Positions 17,715 to 26,206 of a stretch of 64,000 nucleotides of DNA are shown one piece after another (positions within the stretch are counted from its first letter, which is position 1; each line of letters starts with the position of its first letter). The notes beneath the pieces are model-generated. The model made no database searches. It was not told where the DNA came from and saw only the letters and a program-made list of their open reading frames with translations. A program made the translations under genes and the position numbers. Source of the DNA: an uncultured Pelagibacteraceae bacterium (GTDB lineage Bacteria; Pseudomonadota; Alphaproteobacteria; Pelagibacterales; Pelagibacteraceae); assembly GCA_902593905.1 (NCBI GenBank), contig CACJKF010000001.1, forward strand, positions 62,001 to 126,000, read 5' to 3'.

Positions 17715-18878
17715 CTACTTAAGCATTTTTGCTATTTTATCTAGTGCTTTTTGAATATTATCCCTTGATGCTGCAAAGCTAAAACGCACGAAATCTGTAG
17801 ATGTTTTACCAAAAGCCGTACCAGGAACAATTGCCACACCAGCCTCATGCATACATTTCTTTGAAAACTCACTTCCACTCATGCCTGTCCCTTTTACGTT
17901 TGGAAAAGCGTAAAATGCGCCACCAGGCATGCTACATTCTACACCAGGTAAATCATTTAATCCTTTGTGAATTAATTTTCTTCTTTGATCAAATTTTTCC
18001 ATCATGTGATGAATAGAGTCATCAGGACCATCTAGTGCAGCTATCCCAGCAAATTGAGATGGCGCGTTTACACAAGAAAAGCTATTTATTGCTAGTTTTG
18101 TTACATGTGAGATTAAGCTCTCAGGCCATACACTCCAGCCCATTCTCCAACCAGTCATAGAGTAAGCTTTACTCCATCCATCTAAGACTATTAATCTATC
18201 TTGTAGATCAGGATAATTAAAAAAAGTTGGCATTTCTTTTCCGTCAAAAATTTGTCTACTATAAATTTCATCACTTAATATGTAGACATTTGGGTGTTTC
18301 TTTAAACCCTCAGCAAGAAAATCTATTGCAGGTTTCTCGACAAAACTTCCAGTTGGATTGTTAGGGTTAATTAGAATTACTAACCTTGTTTTGTCAGTGA
18401 TTGAAGATAAAATTTTTTCTGGATCAAACTTTAAATCTTTTTCCTTTGTTAAATCATAGGGGACAGCTTTTGCTCCAGTATAATTAATCATGGACTCATA
18501 GATTGGAAACCCAGGAGTTGGATGAACTATCTCTGCTCCAGGTTCCCCGATCATTTGAATTGCATAATACATTGTGGGTTTACCACCTGGCATAATCATA
18601 ATTCTCTCAGGATCTACATCTTTTTTGTATAAACTTTTTATTTTTCTAGAGACAGCTTGCCTACATTCTGTGATACCGTTCGCTAAAACATATCCATGAT
18701 GTCCATCATCAATAGCTTTTTTAGCTGCATCCATTATGTGTTGGGGGGTTTTAAAATCGGGTTGTCCTAAGCCTAAGTGAATCATTTCTTTTCCCTGTGC
18801 CTCAAGTTTTTTAGCTTCTGCTAAAACACTAAAAGCAGTTTCAGTACCCAGTCTTTCTAAATTTTTTGCAAGTTTCAT
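17715..18878 (-). CDS. class I/II pyridoxal-phosphate aminotransferase
   Basis: Fold-type I aminotransferase of 387 residues. The PLP lysine is Lys237 in DGWSKAYSMTGWRMGW; other landmarks are NPNNPTG at 171-177, DEIY at 203-206 and the C-terminal VRFSFAAS carrying the carboxylate-binding Arg. It resembles aspartate/alanine-type AspC-like enzymes. Located between the lactate-type oxidase and glcD, it could transaminate glyoxylate to glycine or pyruvate to alanine, both made by its neighbours. That role is inferred from context. Confidence 0.88.
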   Translation of the reverse strand: MKLAKNLERLGTETAFSVLAEAKKLEAQGKEMIHLGLGQPDFKTPQHIMDAAKKAIDDGHHGYVLANGITECRQAVSRKIKSLYKKDVDPERIMIMPGGKPTMYYAIQMIGEPGAEIVHPTPGFPIYESMINYTGAKAVPYDLTKEKDLKFDPEKILSSITDKTRLVILINPNNPTGSFVEKPAIDFLAEGLKKHPNVYILSDEIYSRQIFDGKEMPTFFNYPDLQDRLIVLDGWSKAYSMTGWRMGWSVWPESLISHVTKLAINSFSCVNAPSQFAGIAALDGPDDSIHHMMEKFDQRRKLIHKGLNDLPGVECSMPGGAFYAFPNVKGTGMSGSEFSKKCMHEAGVAIVPGTAFGKTSTDFVRFSFAASRDNIQKALDKIAKMLK

Positions 18879-18927
18879 ATATTTAGCCTAAAATAAATTG
18901 TCCCTTTTGCATATTAGTTTTTTTGCA

Positions 18928-20076
18928 TCACCTATATGCAATTTTAGAGCTATTTAGCTCTTTTATGCTCTTACAACCTAATAATATCATATCTCTTCTT
19001 ATTTCTTCCCTCATTCTTTTTAAAATTTGCTCCACACCAGCTTGTCCGCCAGCACCTAGTGCAAATAAAAAACCTTTTCCAAAGCTACATGCTGTTGCAC
19101 CTAGTGATAATGCTTTTAAAACATGTGTGCCTCTTCTTATTCCTCCATCTAAAATAATTTCTAACTTATCTCCAACTGCTTCCTTGATTAATGGTAGTTG
19201 ATCAAAAGGTGACCTTGAACCATCCAGTTGTCTTCCACCATGATTAGATAATAAGATTGCAGAGGCGCCAATATCGATTGCTCTTTTTGCATCTTCAACT
19301 GACATCACGCCTTTTAATGCAAAAGGACCTCCCCATTTTTTTACAACATACTCAGCATCTTTCCAACTCATTGCTGGATCATATTGTTCGTTAATATAAT
19401 CCATTACACCTTTCGCGATACTAGATCCTTTTTTCGTCCAATGAGAAACATTTGCTAACTCAAATTTTTTATTAGTCAAATAATTAAATGCCCATTTAGG
19501 ATGCATTGCAAAACTCATAATACTTTTTAAAGTTAATTTTGGTGGCGTAGTAAAACCCCATTTATGATCTCTTTCTCTATTTCCTGCTACAACTGTATCA
19601 ACAGTTAAACACAAAGATTTAAATCCTGCTGTTTTACATCTATCTATTAAATTATCTGTTAAACCTTGATCTTTATGAATATAAAGTTGAAACATCTTAG
19701 GTCCACTTGCAACATTGGCTATTTCCTCAATTGAAGATGTTGCCATAGTCGACATACTATAAAACGTTCCAAATTTTTCTGCAGCTCTCGCGGATGCCTT
19801 ATCTCCTTCGTGATGATATAATCTTTGCATTGCGGTTGGTGCTAAAAATAAAGGCATATCAATTTTCTGGCCAAAAACAGTTGTTGAGAGATCGGGTTCT
19901 CCAACGTTAGCCAGAATATTAGGTACCAAATCACATTTTAAAAATGACTCTGTGTTTCTTCTTAAAGTAGTCTCATCATCAGAGCCTCCATCTATGTAAT
20001 GAAAAATTGGAGCTGGTAAGTTTTTTTTTGCTAATCTTCTAAAATCTTCAAAATTGTAACAATCTTCAAGACTCAT
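18928..20076 (-). CDS. lldD: FMN-dependent alpha-hydroxyacid oxidase/dehydrogenase (LldD-like)
   Basis: TIM-barrel flavoprotein oxidising L-2-hydroxyacids, most often L-lactate to pyruvate. 382 residues. The active-site segment LSNHGGRQLDG contains His279 and Arg282; Lys255 in PFALKGVMS, YIDGGSDDE near the N-terminus and ILDGGIRRGTHVLKALSLGA (FMN phosphate site) are also present. It heads the cluster with the aminotransferase and glcDEF. Lactate is the likeliest substrate, but glycolate oxidase members of this family look alike, so the gene symbol is provisional. Confidence 0.88.
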   Translation of the reverse strand: MSLEDCYNFEDFRRLAKKNLPAPIFHYIDGGSDDETTLRRNTESFLKCDLVPNILANVGEPDLSTTVFGQKIDMPLFLAPTAMQRLYHHEGDKASARAAEKFGTFYSMSTMATSSIEEIANVASGPKMFQLYIHKDQGLTDNLIDRCKTAGFKSLCLTVDTVVAGNRERDHKWGFTTPPKLTLKSIMSFAMHPKWAFNYLTNKKFELANVSHWTKKGSSIAKGVMDYINEQYDPAMSWKDAEYVVKKWGGPFALKGVMSVEDAKRAIDIGASAILLSNHGGRQLDGSRSPFDQLPLIKEAVGDKLEIILDGGIRRGTHVLKALSLGATACSFGKGFLFALGAGGQAGVEQILKRMREEIRRDMILLGCKSIKELNSSKIAYR

Positions 20077-20081
20077 TATTA

Positions 20082-20585
20082 TTAAAAGTTAGTTGAAAAA
20101 GTTATATGTTGATTATCTGTTCCTGGATTAGTATCACCCCAGTCATTATTTGAAATATGACTGTAACTGTAACTTAATTTTGAATTTTCGAAAATTTCTA
20201 AACCTATTTTAACCTCACTTTTAAATTCCAGTACACTTCCTAAATCTTTTCCGTCACCTTTCTCGTAATAACCAGGGGTGAAACTCGGCAAAATTTTTAA
20301 AGGACCAATTCCATATTGCCCTTCAATACCTGTATAAAGATAAACTGAACTATTTCCTGTCATAAAAGCTCCAGTAACAGGTTTTAACTTTCCAAGAATA
20401 GTATCTCTAAATAGGTTTGGATTTTTGTGTTCTATTCCAAATAAATTGGTTTGATCATCCCCCTCTTTGTCTATTACGTCAAAAGTACCAGTGTAAAATG
20501 AGATATCTGCATCTCCCTGTTCTGCTTGTGCATGAACAAACGTGGTGACAGTGAACAATAAAATTATTAGAAGTTTGAATTTCAT
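20082..20585 (-). CDS. PagL-like outer membrane protein (lipid A 3-O-deacylase family)
   Basis: 167 residues starting with a signal peptide (cleavage likely after AQA, about residue 21), then alternating short beta-strand segments ending in the aromatic ITFSTNF typical of an outer-membrane barrel. YSHISNND carries the PagL-type His143-x-Ser145 pair. The third catalytic position, Glu 14 residues after the His in Pseudomonas PagL, is Asp157 here (NPGTDNQH). Probable role is lipid A deacylation, although the Asp may change activity. Starts 5 bp upstream of the lldD end region on the same strand but functionally unrelated. Confidence 0.7.
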   Translation of the reverse strand: MKFKLLIILLFTVTTFVHAQAEQGDADISFYTGTFDVIDKEGDDQTNLFGIEHKNPNLFRDTILGKLKPVTGAFMTGNSSVYLYTGIEGQYGIGPLKILPSFTPGYYEKGDGKDLGSVLEFKSEVKIGLEIFENSKLSYSYSHISNNDWGDTNPGTDNQHITFSTNF

Positions 20586-20634
20586 ATTAAAAAATACAAC
20601 TAAATGGTTAATATGTACAGTTTCCTTTAGTGCC

Positions 20635-20994
20635 TTAATGTCTTTTTTTTAGAAAAGAGAAAACGAAAAACCCTCCAAAAATTAGTGCTATATAAGGCAA
20701 AATCCATAACAAGGAATTTTGAGTATTAAACTGAGGTTTAAAAACAATCCAGTCTCCATATTTATCAGACATAAATTCATAAATTTCATCTTCTGTTTTC
20801 CCTTCATCAATTAAATCTTTCACAACTAATTTTATTGTCTGCGCAAAATCAGAATTTGAGTCTGATATAGATTGGCCCTGGCAAACTAGACAACGTAAAT
20901 TTTTATGAATTAAATTTGGGTCAACAGTCTTCTCTACTGCAAAAGAAAATTTTGAAAAAAAAATAAATAATAATAAAAGTAAGTTAAATTTCAT
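20635..20994 (-). CDS. ccmH: cytochrome c maturation protein CcmH/CycL
   Basis: Periplasmic thiol protein that reduces apocytochrome c for haem attachment. 119 residues: signal peptide (1-19), the motif LRCLVCQGQSI with Cys35 and Cys38, the three-helix bundle and one C-terminal transmembrane helix (about 95-115). This is the short CcmL-type form lacking the CcmI-like TPR domain of E. coli CcmH. Last gene of the ccm cluster, 2 bp after ccmG. No ccmI gene follows. Confidence 0.94.
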   Translation of the reverse strand: MKFNLLLLLFIFFSKFSFAVEKTVDPNLIHKNLRCLVCQGQSISDSNSDFAQTIKLVVKDLIDEGKTEDEIYEFMSDKYGDWIVFKPQFNTQNSLLWILPYIALIFGGFFVFSFLKKRH

Positions 20995-20996
20995 AA

Positions 20997-21512
20997 TTAC
21001 TCTATAATTTTGATAATATTATTATAATCATCAACTGATAGCGGTCCTACAAATTTTTGTATAATCATTAATTCTCTGTTTATTAATATACTTTCTGGAA
21101 TTCCATAAATACCAAATTTCACTGAATGTTTGCCATTTTTGTCTTTTGCTAATAAATCATAAGGATTACCTAGCTCACTTAAAAAAGTTTTAGCATGGAG
21201 CTCTTTATCCTTAAAATTGATACCCAGTATCATTAAATTTTTAGTTTGAGATAGTTTCATTAGTATAGGATGTTCAATTTTGCAAGGTGCGCACCACGAT
21301 GCCCAAAAATTTATAAGTGTATAATTATTCTTTTTTATGTCATCTCTTGTAAGATAATTCTTATCATCAAAAGAATTAATTTTAAATTCAGGTGTCTCCT
21401 TATTTATTAAGCTTGAGGTATTATAATTAGTATCTCTTGTAAGACTTATATAAAATATGCCTATTACAAATAAAAAAATGAATAAAATTAATATCTTAAT
21501 TATTTTTTGCAT
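20997..21512 (-). CDS. ccmG: cytochrome c biogenesis thioredoxin CcmG/DsbE
   Basis: Membrane-anchored periplasmic thioredoxin that passes electrons to CcmH and apocytochrome c. 171 residues with an N-terminal anchor helix (about 5-24). The active site is WASWCAPCKIEHP with Cys74 and Cys77; the cis-Pro region is FGIYGIPESILIN. Overlaps the ccmF 3' end by 17 bp. Confidence 0.96.
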   Translation of the reverse strand: MQKIIKILILFIFLFVIGIFYISLTRDTNYNTSSLINKETPEFKINSFDDKNYLTRDDIKKNNYTLINFWASWCAPCKIEHPILMKLSQTKNLMILGINFKDKELHAKTFLSELGNPYDLLAKDKNGKHSVKFGIYGIPESILINRELMIIQKFVGPLSVDDYNNIIKIIE

Positions 21513-23376
21513 TACTAAACAATCTTAAAACCCCCCCGACAACGATCATAATTACCGATATCCAAATCCAAGCCATTAATGGTTTTTTTTGAAACTTAAT
21601 ATTGTAATAATCTGATCTATCAATATTACTCATGGTTAAATAATAATCTTTTATTAAACTGGTTTTAATAGCTGCTTCATAAGTTAAAGTTTTAGGCTTA
21701 TTGTAAATTCTAATTTCTGGATTTAAAATATTGGTTTGATTTGAATTTATATTTTTTATTTCTAATTTTCCAATAACTGCTTGATAATTTTTATACTTTT
21801 TTAAATCTAAATTCTGTAACTGAATAGAATAATTCTCAAATTTTTTTGTTTCCCCTAATTTGATATTATAATCTTTTTCTAATGAGAAATTATCATTCAA
21901 TCCAATAAATAAAACTAAAAAACCAAAAGACGTATGTGAAATAATTCTAGCAAAATCTGATTTATTTTTTTTATGAGCCTTTGCTATATCCATTAAAGAA
22001 GAAATAATCAAAAATAGAGCGCTAATAATAATAAAGTTAGATAAAAGGGAATAGCTTTTAAAGAAAAAGATTATTGCTAAATTTAAACCAATTGCACCGG
22101 CTAATATAAAAAAATAAATTCTAATATTTTCGAATTTGTTTTTTATCCATTTTGCTTTAGGTCCTAAAGCCATAAATAAAAGAAATACAACAACTACCGG
22201 AAATATAATTGCGTTGTAAAAAGGTGGACCTACCGAAATTTTATTATCTGTCAAGGCATCGGTAAAAATTGGATAAATAGTACCTAGCAAAACGGTAATT
22301 AAATAAAACATCATAAACCAGTTATTAACTAAAATGAATGTTTCTTTACTGTTCCGATTTAAATCATAATTTTCTTTTTTATACTTTTGAAAGAGGAGAA
22401 AAATAGATCCAAATATCATTAAACTTAAAAATATTAATATATTAATCCCCCTAGTTGGATCACTCGCAAATGTGTGAACAGAATTCAAAATCCCAGATCT
22501 TACTAAAAATGTCCCTGTAACGCTTAAAGTAAATGTTATTAAACAGAGGATAATAACCCAAAAATAAAACAAGTTTCTTTTTTCAAAAACAATTAATGAA
22601 TGAAATAAAGCGGTCATAGCAAACCAAGGTAACAAAGAGGCATTTTCAACTGGATCCCAAAACCAAAAGCCTCCCCAACCCAATTCATAGTAAGCCCATA
22701 TAGAACCAACAAGAATTCCAAGTGTTTGAAAACACCATGATATTAAAACCCAATTTTTTATAGAGAGAGAAAATGATTTATCTGAATAATTAGAAATTAG
22801 TGATGCTATTGCTGCTGAAAAATAAATAGATGCACCAACAAAACCTACATAAAGTAATGGAGGATGAATAGCTAAAGCAGGATCTTGTAATATTGGATTT
22901 AAACCTAAGCCTTCTGATGGGATTGGAGAAATTTTACTAAAAGGATTTGAATTGAAAAGAATAAAAAAAAGGAAACTAAGGATTAAAATATTTTGAATTA
23001 TTAAAGTCAAAAGTCTAAATTTTTTTGGGTGATTGTTGTTATAGACTAAAAATAAAAAAGAAAATATTGAGAGGATGATGACCCAAAGCAATAAGCTTCC
23101 TTCATGATTTCCCCATGTTCCAGCGATCTTATAAAATAAAGGCTTCAAAGAATGCGAGTTTTGATAAACGGTAATTAGAGAAAAATCTGAGACGATAAAG
23201 GCAGCTATTAAAACAAAAAAGCAAACAATTATTGAGGTACTCTGGATTAAGCTTAAATAAAAAATATTTTTGTATACTCCTCCGGATATTTTTAAATTTT
23301 TGTTGGCAGTATAAATAATACTTAAACTTAAGATTACATTTAAAAATAATAATATATTTCCAAGATTACTCAGCAT
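21496..23376 (-). CDS. ccmF: cytochrome c haem lyase subunit CcmF
   Basis: Polytopic membrane protein catalysing haem attachment to apocytochrome c. 626 residues with about 14-15 hydrophobic segments. The family signature WGGFWFWDPVENASLLPW is present, together with WGNHEGSLLLW near the N-terminus and HPPLLYVGFVG, which contain conserved haem-ligand histidines and tryptophans. It overlaps ccmE by 11 bp and ccmG by 17 bp. Confidence 0.97.
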   Translation of the reverse strand: MLSNLGNILLFLNVILSLSIIYTANKNLKISGGVYKNIFYLSLIQSTSIIVCFFVLIAAFIVSDFSLITVYQNSHSLKPLFYKIAGTWGNHEGSLLLWVIILSIFSFLFLVYNNNHPKKFRLLTLIIQNILILSFLFFILFNSNPFSKISPIPSEGLGLNPILQDPALAIHPPLLYVGFVGASIYFSAAIASLISNYSDKSFSLSIKNWVLISWCFQTLGILVGSIWAYYELGWGGFWFWDPVENASLLPWFAMTALFHSLIVFEKRNLFYFWVIILCLITFTLSVTGTFLVRSGILNSVHTFASDPTRGINILIFLSLMIFGSIFLLFQKYKKENYDLNRNSKETFILVNNWFMMFYLITVLLGTIYPIFTDALTDNKISVGPPFYNAIIFPVVVVFLLFMALGPKAKWIKNKFENIRIYFFILAGAIGLNLAIIFFFKSYSLLSNFIIISALFLIISSLMDIAKAHKKNKSDFARIISHTSFGFLVLFIGLNDNFSLEKDYNIKLGETKKFENYSIQLQNLDLKKYKNYQAVIGKLEIKNINSNQTNILNPEIRIYNKPKTLTYEAAIKTSLIKDYYLTMSNIDRSDYYNIKFQKKPLMAWIWISVIMIVVGGVLRLFSNAKNN

Positions 23377-23794
23377 TTTTTTTCATCATATCTTTTAATT
23401 CTGGAGGCATATAATTCTCATCATGTTTTGCTAAAATTCTATCAGCTATAAAAAAAGTTTTATCTTGTAACTTTCCTTCTGCAACGACACCTTTTTCCTC
23501 CGAAAATAAATTAGGAATTGTACCGCTAAAACTAATATTAAGCTCATTATTAAAATCAGTGATTATAAACTTTATTTCTTCTTCTTTAATTATTAATGAA
23601 TCTTTTTTGACCATCCCACCTACTCTAATTTTTTTATCAAAATTAATATTTTGATTATTTTTTATATCTGTAGGAGATTTAAAATATAAAATATTTTGGT
23701 TTAATGATTGAAGTATAAAAAAAATCCCTGTTACTGATACTAGTAACATTATGGCTAAGAGTGATGCTCTTTTTTTTACTTTTTTTGGGAGCAT
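23366..23794 (-). CDS. ccmE: haem chaperone CcmE
   Basis: Periplasmic haem carrier that binds haem covalently through a histidine. 142 residues: N-terminal anchor helix (about 11-30), an OB-fold beta domain containing VGGMVKKDS and GTIPNLFSEEKGVVAEGKL, then LAKHDENYMP with the haem-binding His124 and Tyr128. Spacing to ccmD is 8 bp. Confidence 0.96.
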   Translation of the reverse strand: MLPKKVKKRASLLAIMLLVSVTGIFFILQSLNQNILYFKSPTDIKNNQNINFDKKIRVGGMVKKDSLIIKEEEIKFIITDFNNELNISFSGTIPNLFSEEKGVVAEGKLQDKTFFIADRILAKHDENYMPPELKDMMKKNAE

Positions 23795-23802
23795 TAAATG
23801 CT

Positions 23803-24036
23803 TTAAATAGTTTTGCTAGATGAGGATAAAACTTGTGAAGCTATTTTTGAATTCTCTATAACTATTTTCTTTCTCTCAGATGAAAGCTCGTTAATCTCTT
23901 TCGCAAAATCTCTTTCGTGCTTTTTAAGTGTTTTGAATGTTTTGTAGTAAAGTAATCCACACGCAATAAAAGTAATTGCAAAAGACCCCCATACAAATAA
24001 ACCATAACCATTCATTGATAAAAAAGTTTGTATCAT
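23803..24036 (-). CDS. ccmD: haem exporter small protein CcmD
   Basis: Small one-helix membrane protein that helps release haem-loaded CcmE from CcmABC. 77 residues with MNGYGLFVWGSFAITFI at the N-terminus, the classic YGxFVWxS pattern, and a charged coiled C-terminus. It overlaps ccmC by 4 bp and precedes ccmE, the normal order. Confidence 0.88.
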   Translation of the reverse strand: MIQTFLSMNGYGLFVWGSFAITFIACGLLYYKTFKTLKKHERDFAKEINELSSERKKIVIENSKIASQVLSSSSKTI

Positions 24037-24740
24037 AATCTTTTTAAGTTTTTTTTCTTTATTCTAATGATTTCCGTCTTGTATTTCATTAGAAAAATTA
24101 GCGCACAATACAATATTAAGACAAAAAACATTAACAATAATGGCATTAACATAGAAGAATGTATTGAGCTTTCTCCAGTTAATTTAATACTAGCTGGTTG
24201 GTGTAATGTGTTCCACCATTCTACAGAATATTTTATTATTGGAATATTAATAGCGCCTATTACTGCGATTAGACTTGAAATTTTGTTAGCTTTATCTTCC
24301 TTAGATATAAGCTTGTGAGCAATTATGAAGATAACATAAAACAAAGCTAATATAACCATCGATGTTATTCTTGCATCCCAAACCCAAAAGGTTCCCCAAG
24401 TAGGTTGACCCCATAAAGAACCAGTCACTATTGCAATACATGTAAACATCAAACCTATAGGTGCTATACTTTTAGTAATTAATATTAAATTTTTTATTTT
24501 AAAAATAAAATTAAAAATTGATAACAAAGCTATGCAAGTGAATGAAGCAAGACCAATCCATGCTGCGGGAACATGAACATACATAATTCTCACACTATCT
24601 CCTTGCAAGTAATCTGGTGGCGAAAAGATTAACGCAAAAGAAAGACCGACTAAAAGGAAAGGAAAAAATATTGAGTTAATAAAATTTATTAAACGTCCTA
24701 ACCAATTGTAAATGTTGCTATTATAAAAAAAATTTAACAT
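24033..24740 (-). CDS. ccmC: haem exporter protein CcmC
   Basis: Membrane protein that presents haem to CcmE. 235 residues with six transmembrane segments. The tryptophan-rich motif WGQPTWGTFWVWDARITS and conserved histidines in MYVHVPAAWIG and EWWNTLHQPAS are present. It starts the ccmCDEFGH unit; ccmA and ccmB are not in this window. Confidence 0.96.
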   Translation of the reverse strand: MLNFFYNSNIYNWLGRLINFINSIFFPFLLVGLSFALIFSPPDYLQGDSVRIMYVHVPAAWIGLASFTCIALLSIFNFIFKIKNLILITKSIAPIGLMFTCIAIVTGSLWGQPTWGTFWVWDARITSMVILALFYVIFIIAHKLISKEDKANKISSLIAVIGAINIPIIKYSVEWWNTLHQPASIKLTGESSIHSSMLMPLLLMFFVLILYCALIFLMKYKTEIIRIKKKNLKRL

Positions 24741-24787
24741 CTAACTTAACTACTATAATAATTTTTTTTTGTGAAGATCTATTATAA

Positions 24788-24840
24788 GCCCAATTGAGAA
24801 CTGGAGGGAGTAATATAAGAAAATTTATTCTCAATTAGGC
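24788..24840 (-). promoter_or_regulatory. 13-bp stem-loop in the ccm leader region
   Basis: Arms 24788-24800 (GCCCAATTGAGAA) and 24828-24840 (TTCTCAATTAGGC) pair at 12 of 13 positions. In minus-strand RNA the remaining pair is a U-G wobble, so the stem is continuous only in the ccm direction, which argues for a leader RNA of ccmC. The 27-nt loop contains CUCCCUCC, an anti-Shine-Dalgarno-like run. A TATAAT-like hexamer lies about 5 bp further downstream toward ccmC. Confidence 0.4.
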
Positions 24841-24915
24841 TGTAATATAAACTTTTTACATTTAATCTGTGTTCCAGATTTGAGTAAATAATGTTTTATT
24901 TTAGGCGATTGCTAA

Positions 24916-25239
24916 TTAGTTTGAAATTTTTAAGTAACTAGACCCTTTTTTCCCTGAAAAAATTTCTTCTATCAGTGGATGCTTTACAGGTTCTTTGGAC
25001 TTGTCTAGTAACAAGTTTTGCTCAGAAACATAAGCTTCATATGTAACATCATTGCTTTCAGCTAATAGATGATAAAAAGGTTGGTCTTTTCTTGGTCTGA
25101 CTTCTTTTGGTATAGATTGATACCATTCTTCAGAATTATTAAATTCAAAATCAACATCATATATAACTCCACGAAAATCAAAATGTCGGTGTTTAACTAC
25201 CTCTCCGATTGAGAATTTTGCGTTATTACTGTTTGCCAT
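24916..25239 (-). CDS. hspQ: heat shock protein HspQ (YccV/hemimethylated-DNA-binding-like)
   Basis: 107 residues of the HspQ family. In E. coli and Salmonella this protein influences DnaA stability and acts as an adaptor for Lon. Diagnostic segments are FSIGEVVKHRHFDFRGVIYDVD, KDQPFYHLLAE and AYVSEQNLL. ATG at 25239; divergent from yciB across 77 bp. Confidence 0.93.
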   Translation of the reverse strand: MANSNNAKFSIGEVVKHRHFDFRGVIYDVDFEFNNSEEWYQSIPKEVRPRKDQPFYHLLAESNDVTYEAYVSEQNLLLDKSKEPVKHPLIEEIFSGKKGSSYLKISN

Positions 25240-25316
25240 ACCTTATAGTTAGTAATTTTTTAGATAAAATCAATATCTAATTTGTTAAATTTTTATAATA
25301 TGTTAATCTCTAAATT

Positions 25317-25862
25317 GTGAATAAGTCATTTTTAAAATTTATAACTGACTTTGGCCCTTTATTAATTTTTTTCACTATATATTATAAAAGCGGAAACAAC
25401 TTAACAGCTGCTATTCCACCTTTAATAGTTGCAACCATTCTAGCAGTTGCAATTATGTATTTTGTAGAAAAGAAAATTCCTTACGTTCCATTAATAGGTG
25501 GTGTTATCATAACTCTTTTTGGCGGATTAACTCTTTATTTTAATAACCCAATATTCATTTATATGAAACCAACAATAGTGAATTTAATTTTTGCTGCAAT
25601 GTTAATTATAAGCAAAATTTTTTTTCAGAAAAACTTTCTTAAATTCTTTTTACAAACTGCTTTTAATTTAAACGAGACAGGCTGGGATAAATTAAACTTT
25701 AGATGGGCTTACTTTTTTATTTTTTTGGCAATTTTAAATGAATTAGTTTGGAGAACGCAGCCTGAAGCTACTTGGGTGAATTTTAAAGTTTGGGGCATTT
25801 TTCCAATCACTATTATATTTACTGCATTTCAGGTACCATTAATTAACAAACATAAAGTATGA
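25317..25862 (+). CDS. yciB: inner membrane-spanning protein YciB (septation protein A family)
   Basis: 181-residue protein with five hydrophobic segments. The N-terminus NKSFLKFITDFGPLLIFF and the later FFLAILNELVWR / WVNFKVWGIFPITIIFTAFQ are family landmarks. The family is linked to cell envelope integrity and septation. Start is GTG at 25317; no in-frame ATG gives a sensible N-terminus. The stop overlaps the next gene's ATG by 4 bp. Confidence 0.95.
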   Translation: MNKSFLKFITDFGPLLIFFTIYYKSGNNLTAAIPPLIVATILAVAIMYFVEKKIPYVPLIGGVIITLFGGLTLYFNNPIFIYMKPTIVNLIFAAMLIISKIFFQKNFLKFFLQTAFNLNETGWDKLNFRWAYFFIFLAILNELVWRTQPEATWVNFKVWGIFPITIIFTAFQVPLINKHKV

Positions 25863-26206
25863 GAAAAATAAAACTAGTTATTAATAACGATCACAAGAAA
25901 AGAGATAGAGAGCGATTTTTTGTCAAAAAAGAACTTCAATGTATTTTAAATCTTTACGCAAAAATGGTATCAAACGGATCATGGAGGGATTACTCCTTTT
26001 CCTCTGGGAACAAAGAGGTTTCATTTAATGTATACCAAAGAACTTCTGAAAAACCTGTGCTTAGAATAGCAAAAAATCTTAGGCCTAGCTATTATGATGA
26101 AAGGTACTTTATAAAAGATAAAGACGGAAATATAATTAAAAAATCAGAAAATCTAAACTACCTAATTAATAAGACTAGTTGGAATAAACTCAGAGTGATT
26201 AAGTAA
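25859..26206 (+). CDS. DUF2794 family protein, unknown function
   Basis: 115-residue soluble protein. The core FFVKKELQCILNLYAKMVSNG-type segment followed by WRDYSFS, VSFNVYQRTSEKPVLRI matches DUF2794, a family known almost only from alphaproteobacteria. No catalytic motif is visible. It is translationally coupled to yciB by an ATGA overlap and converges on the BI-1 gene, with stops adjacent. Confidence 0.85.
   Translation: MRKIKLVINNDHKKRDRERFFVKKELQCILNLYAKMVSNGSWRDYSFSSGNKEVSFNVYQRTSEKPVLRIAKNLRPSYYDERYFIKDKDGNIIKKSENLNYLINKTSWNKLRVIK

Noticed and set aside
24788-24840. Intrinsic terminator for hspQ
   Set aside because: The stem is long but mostly A/T and no T-run directly follows on the minus strand, so a simple terminator is not supported.
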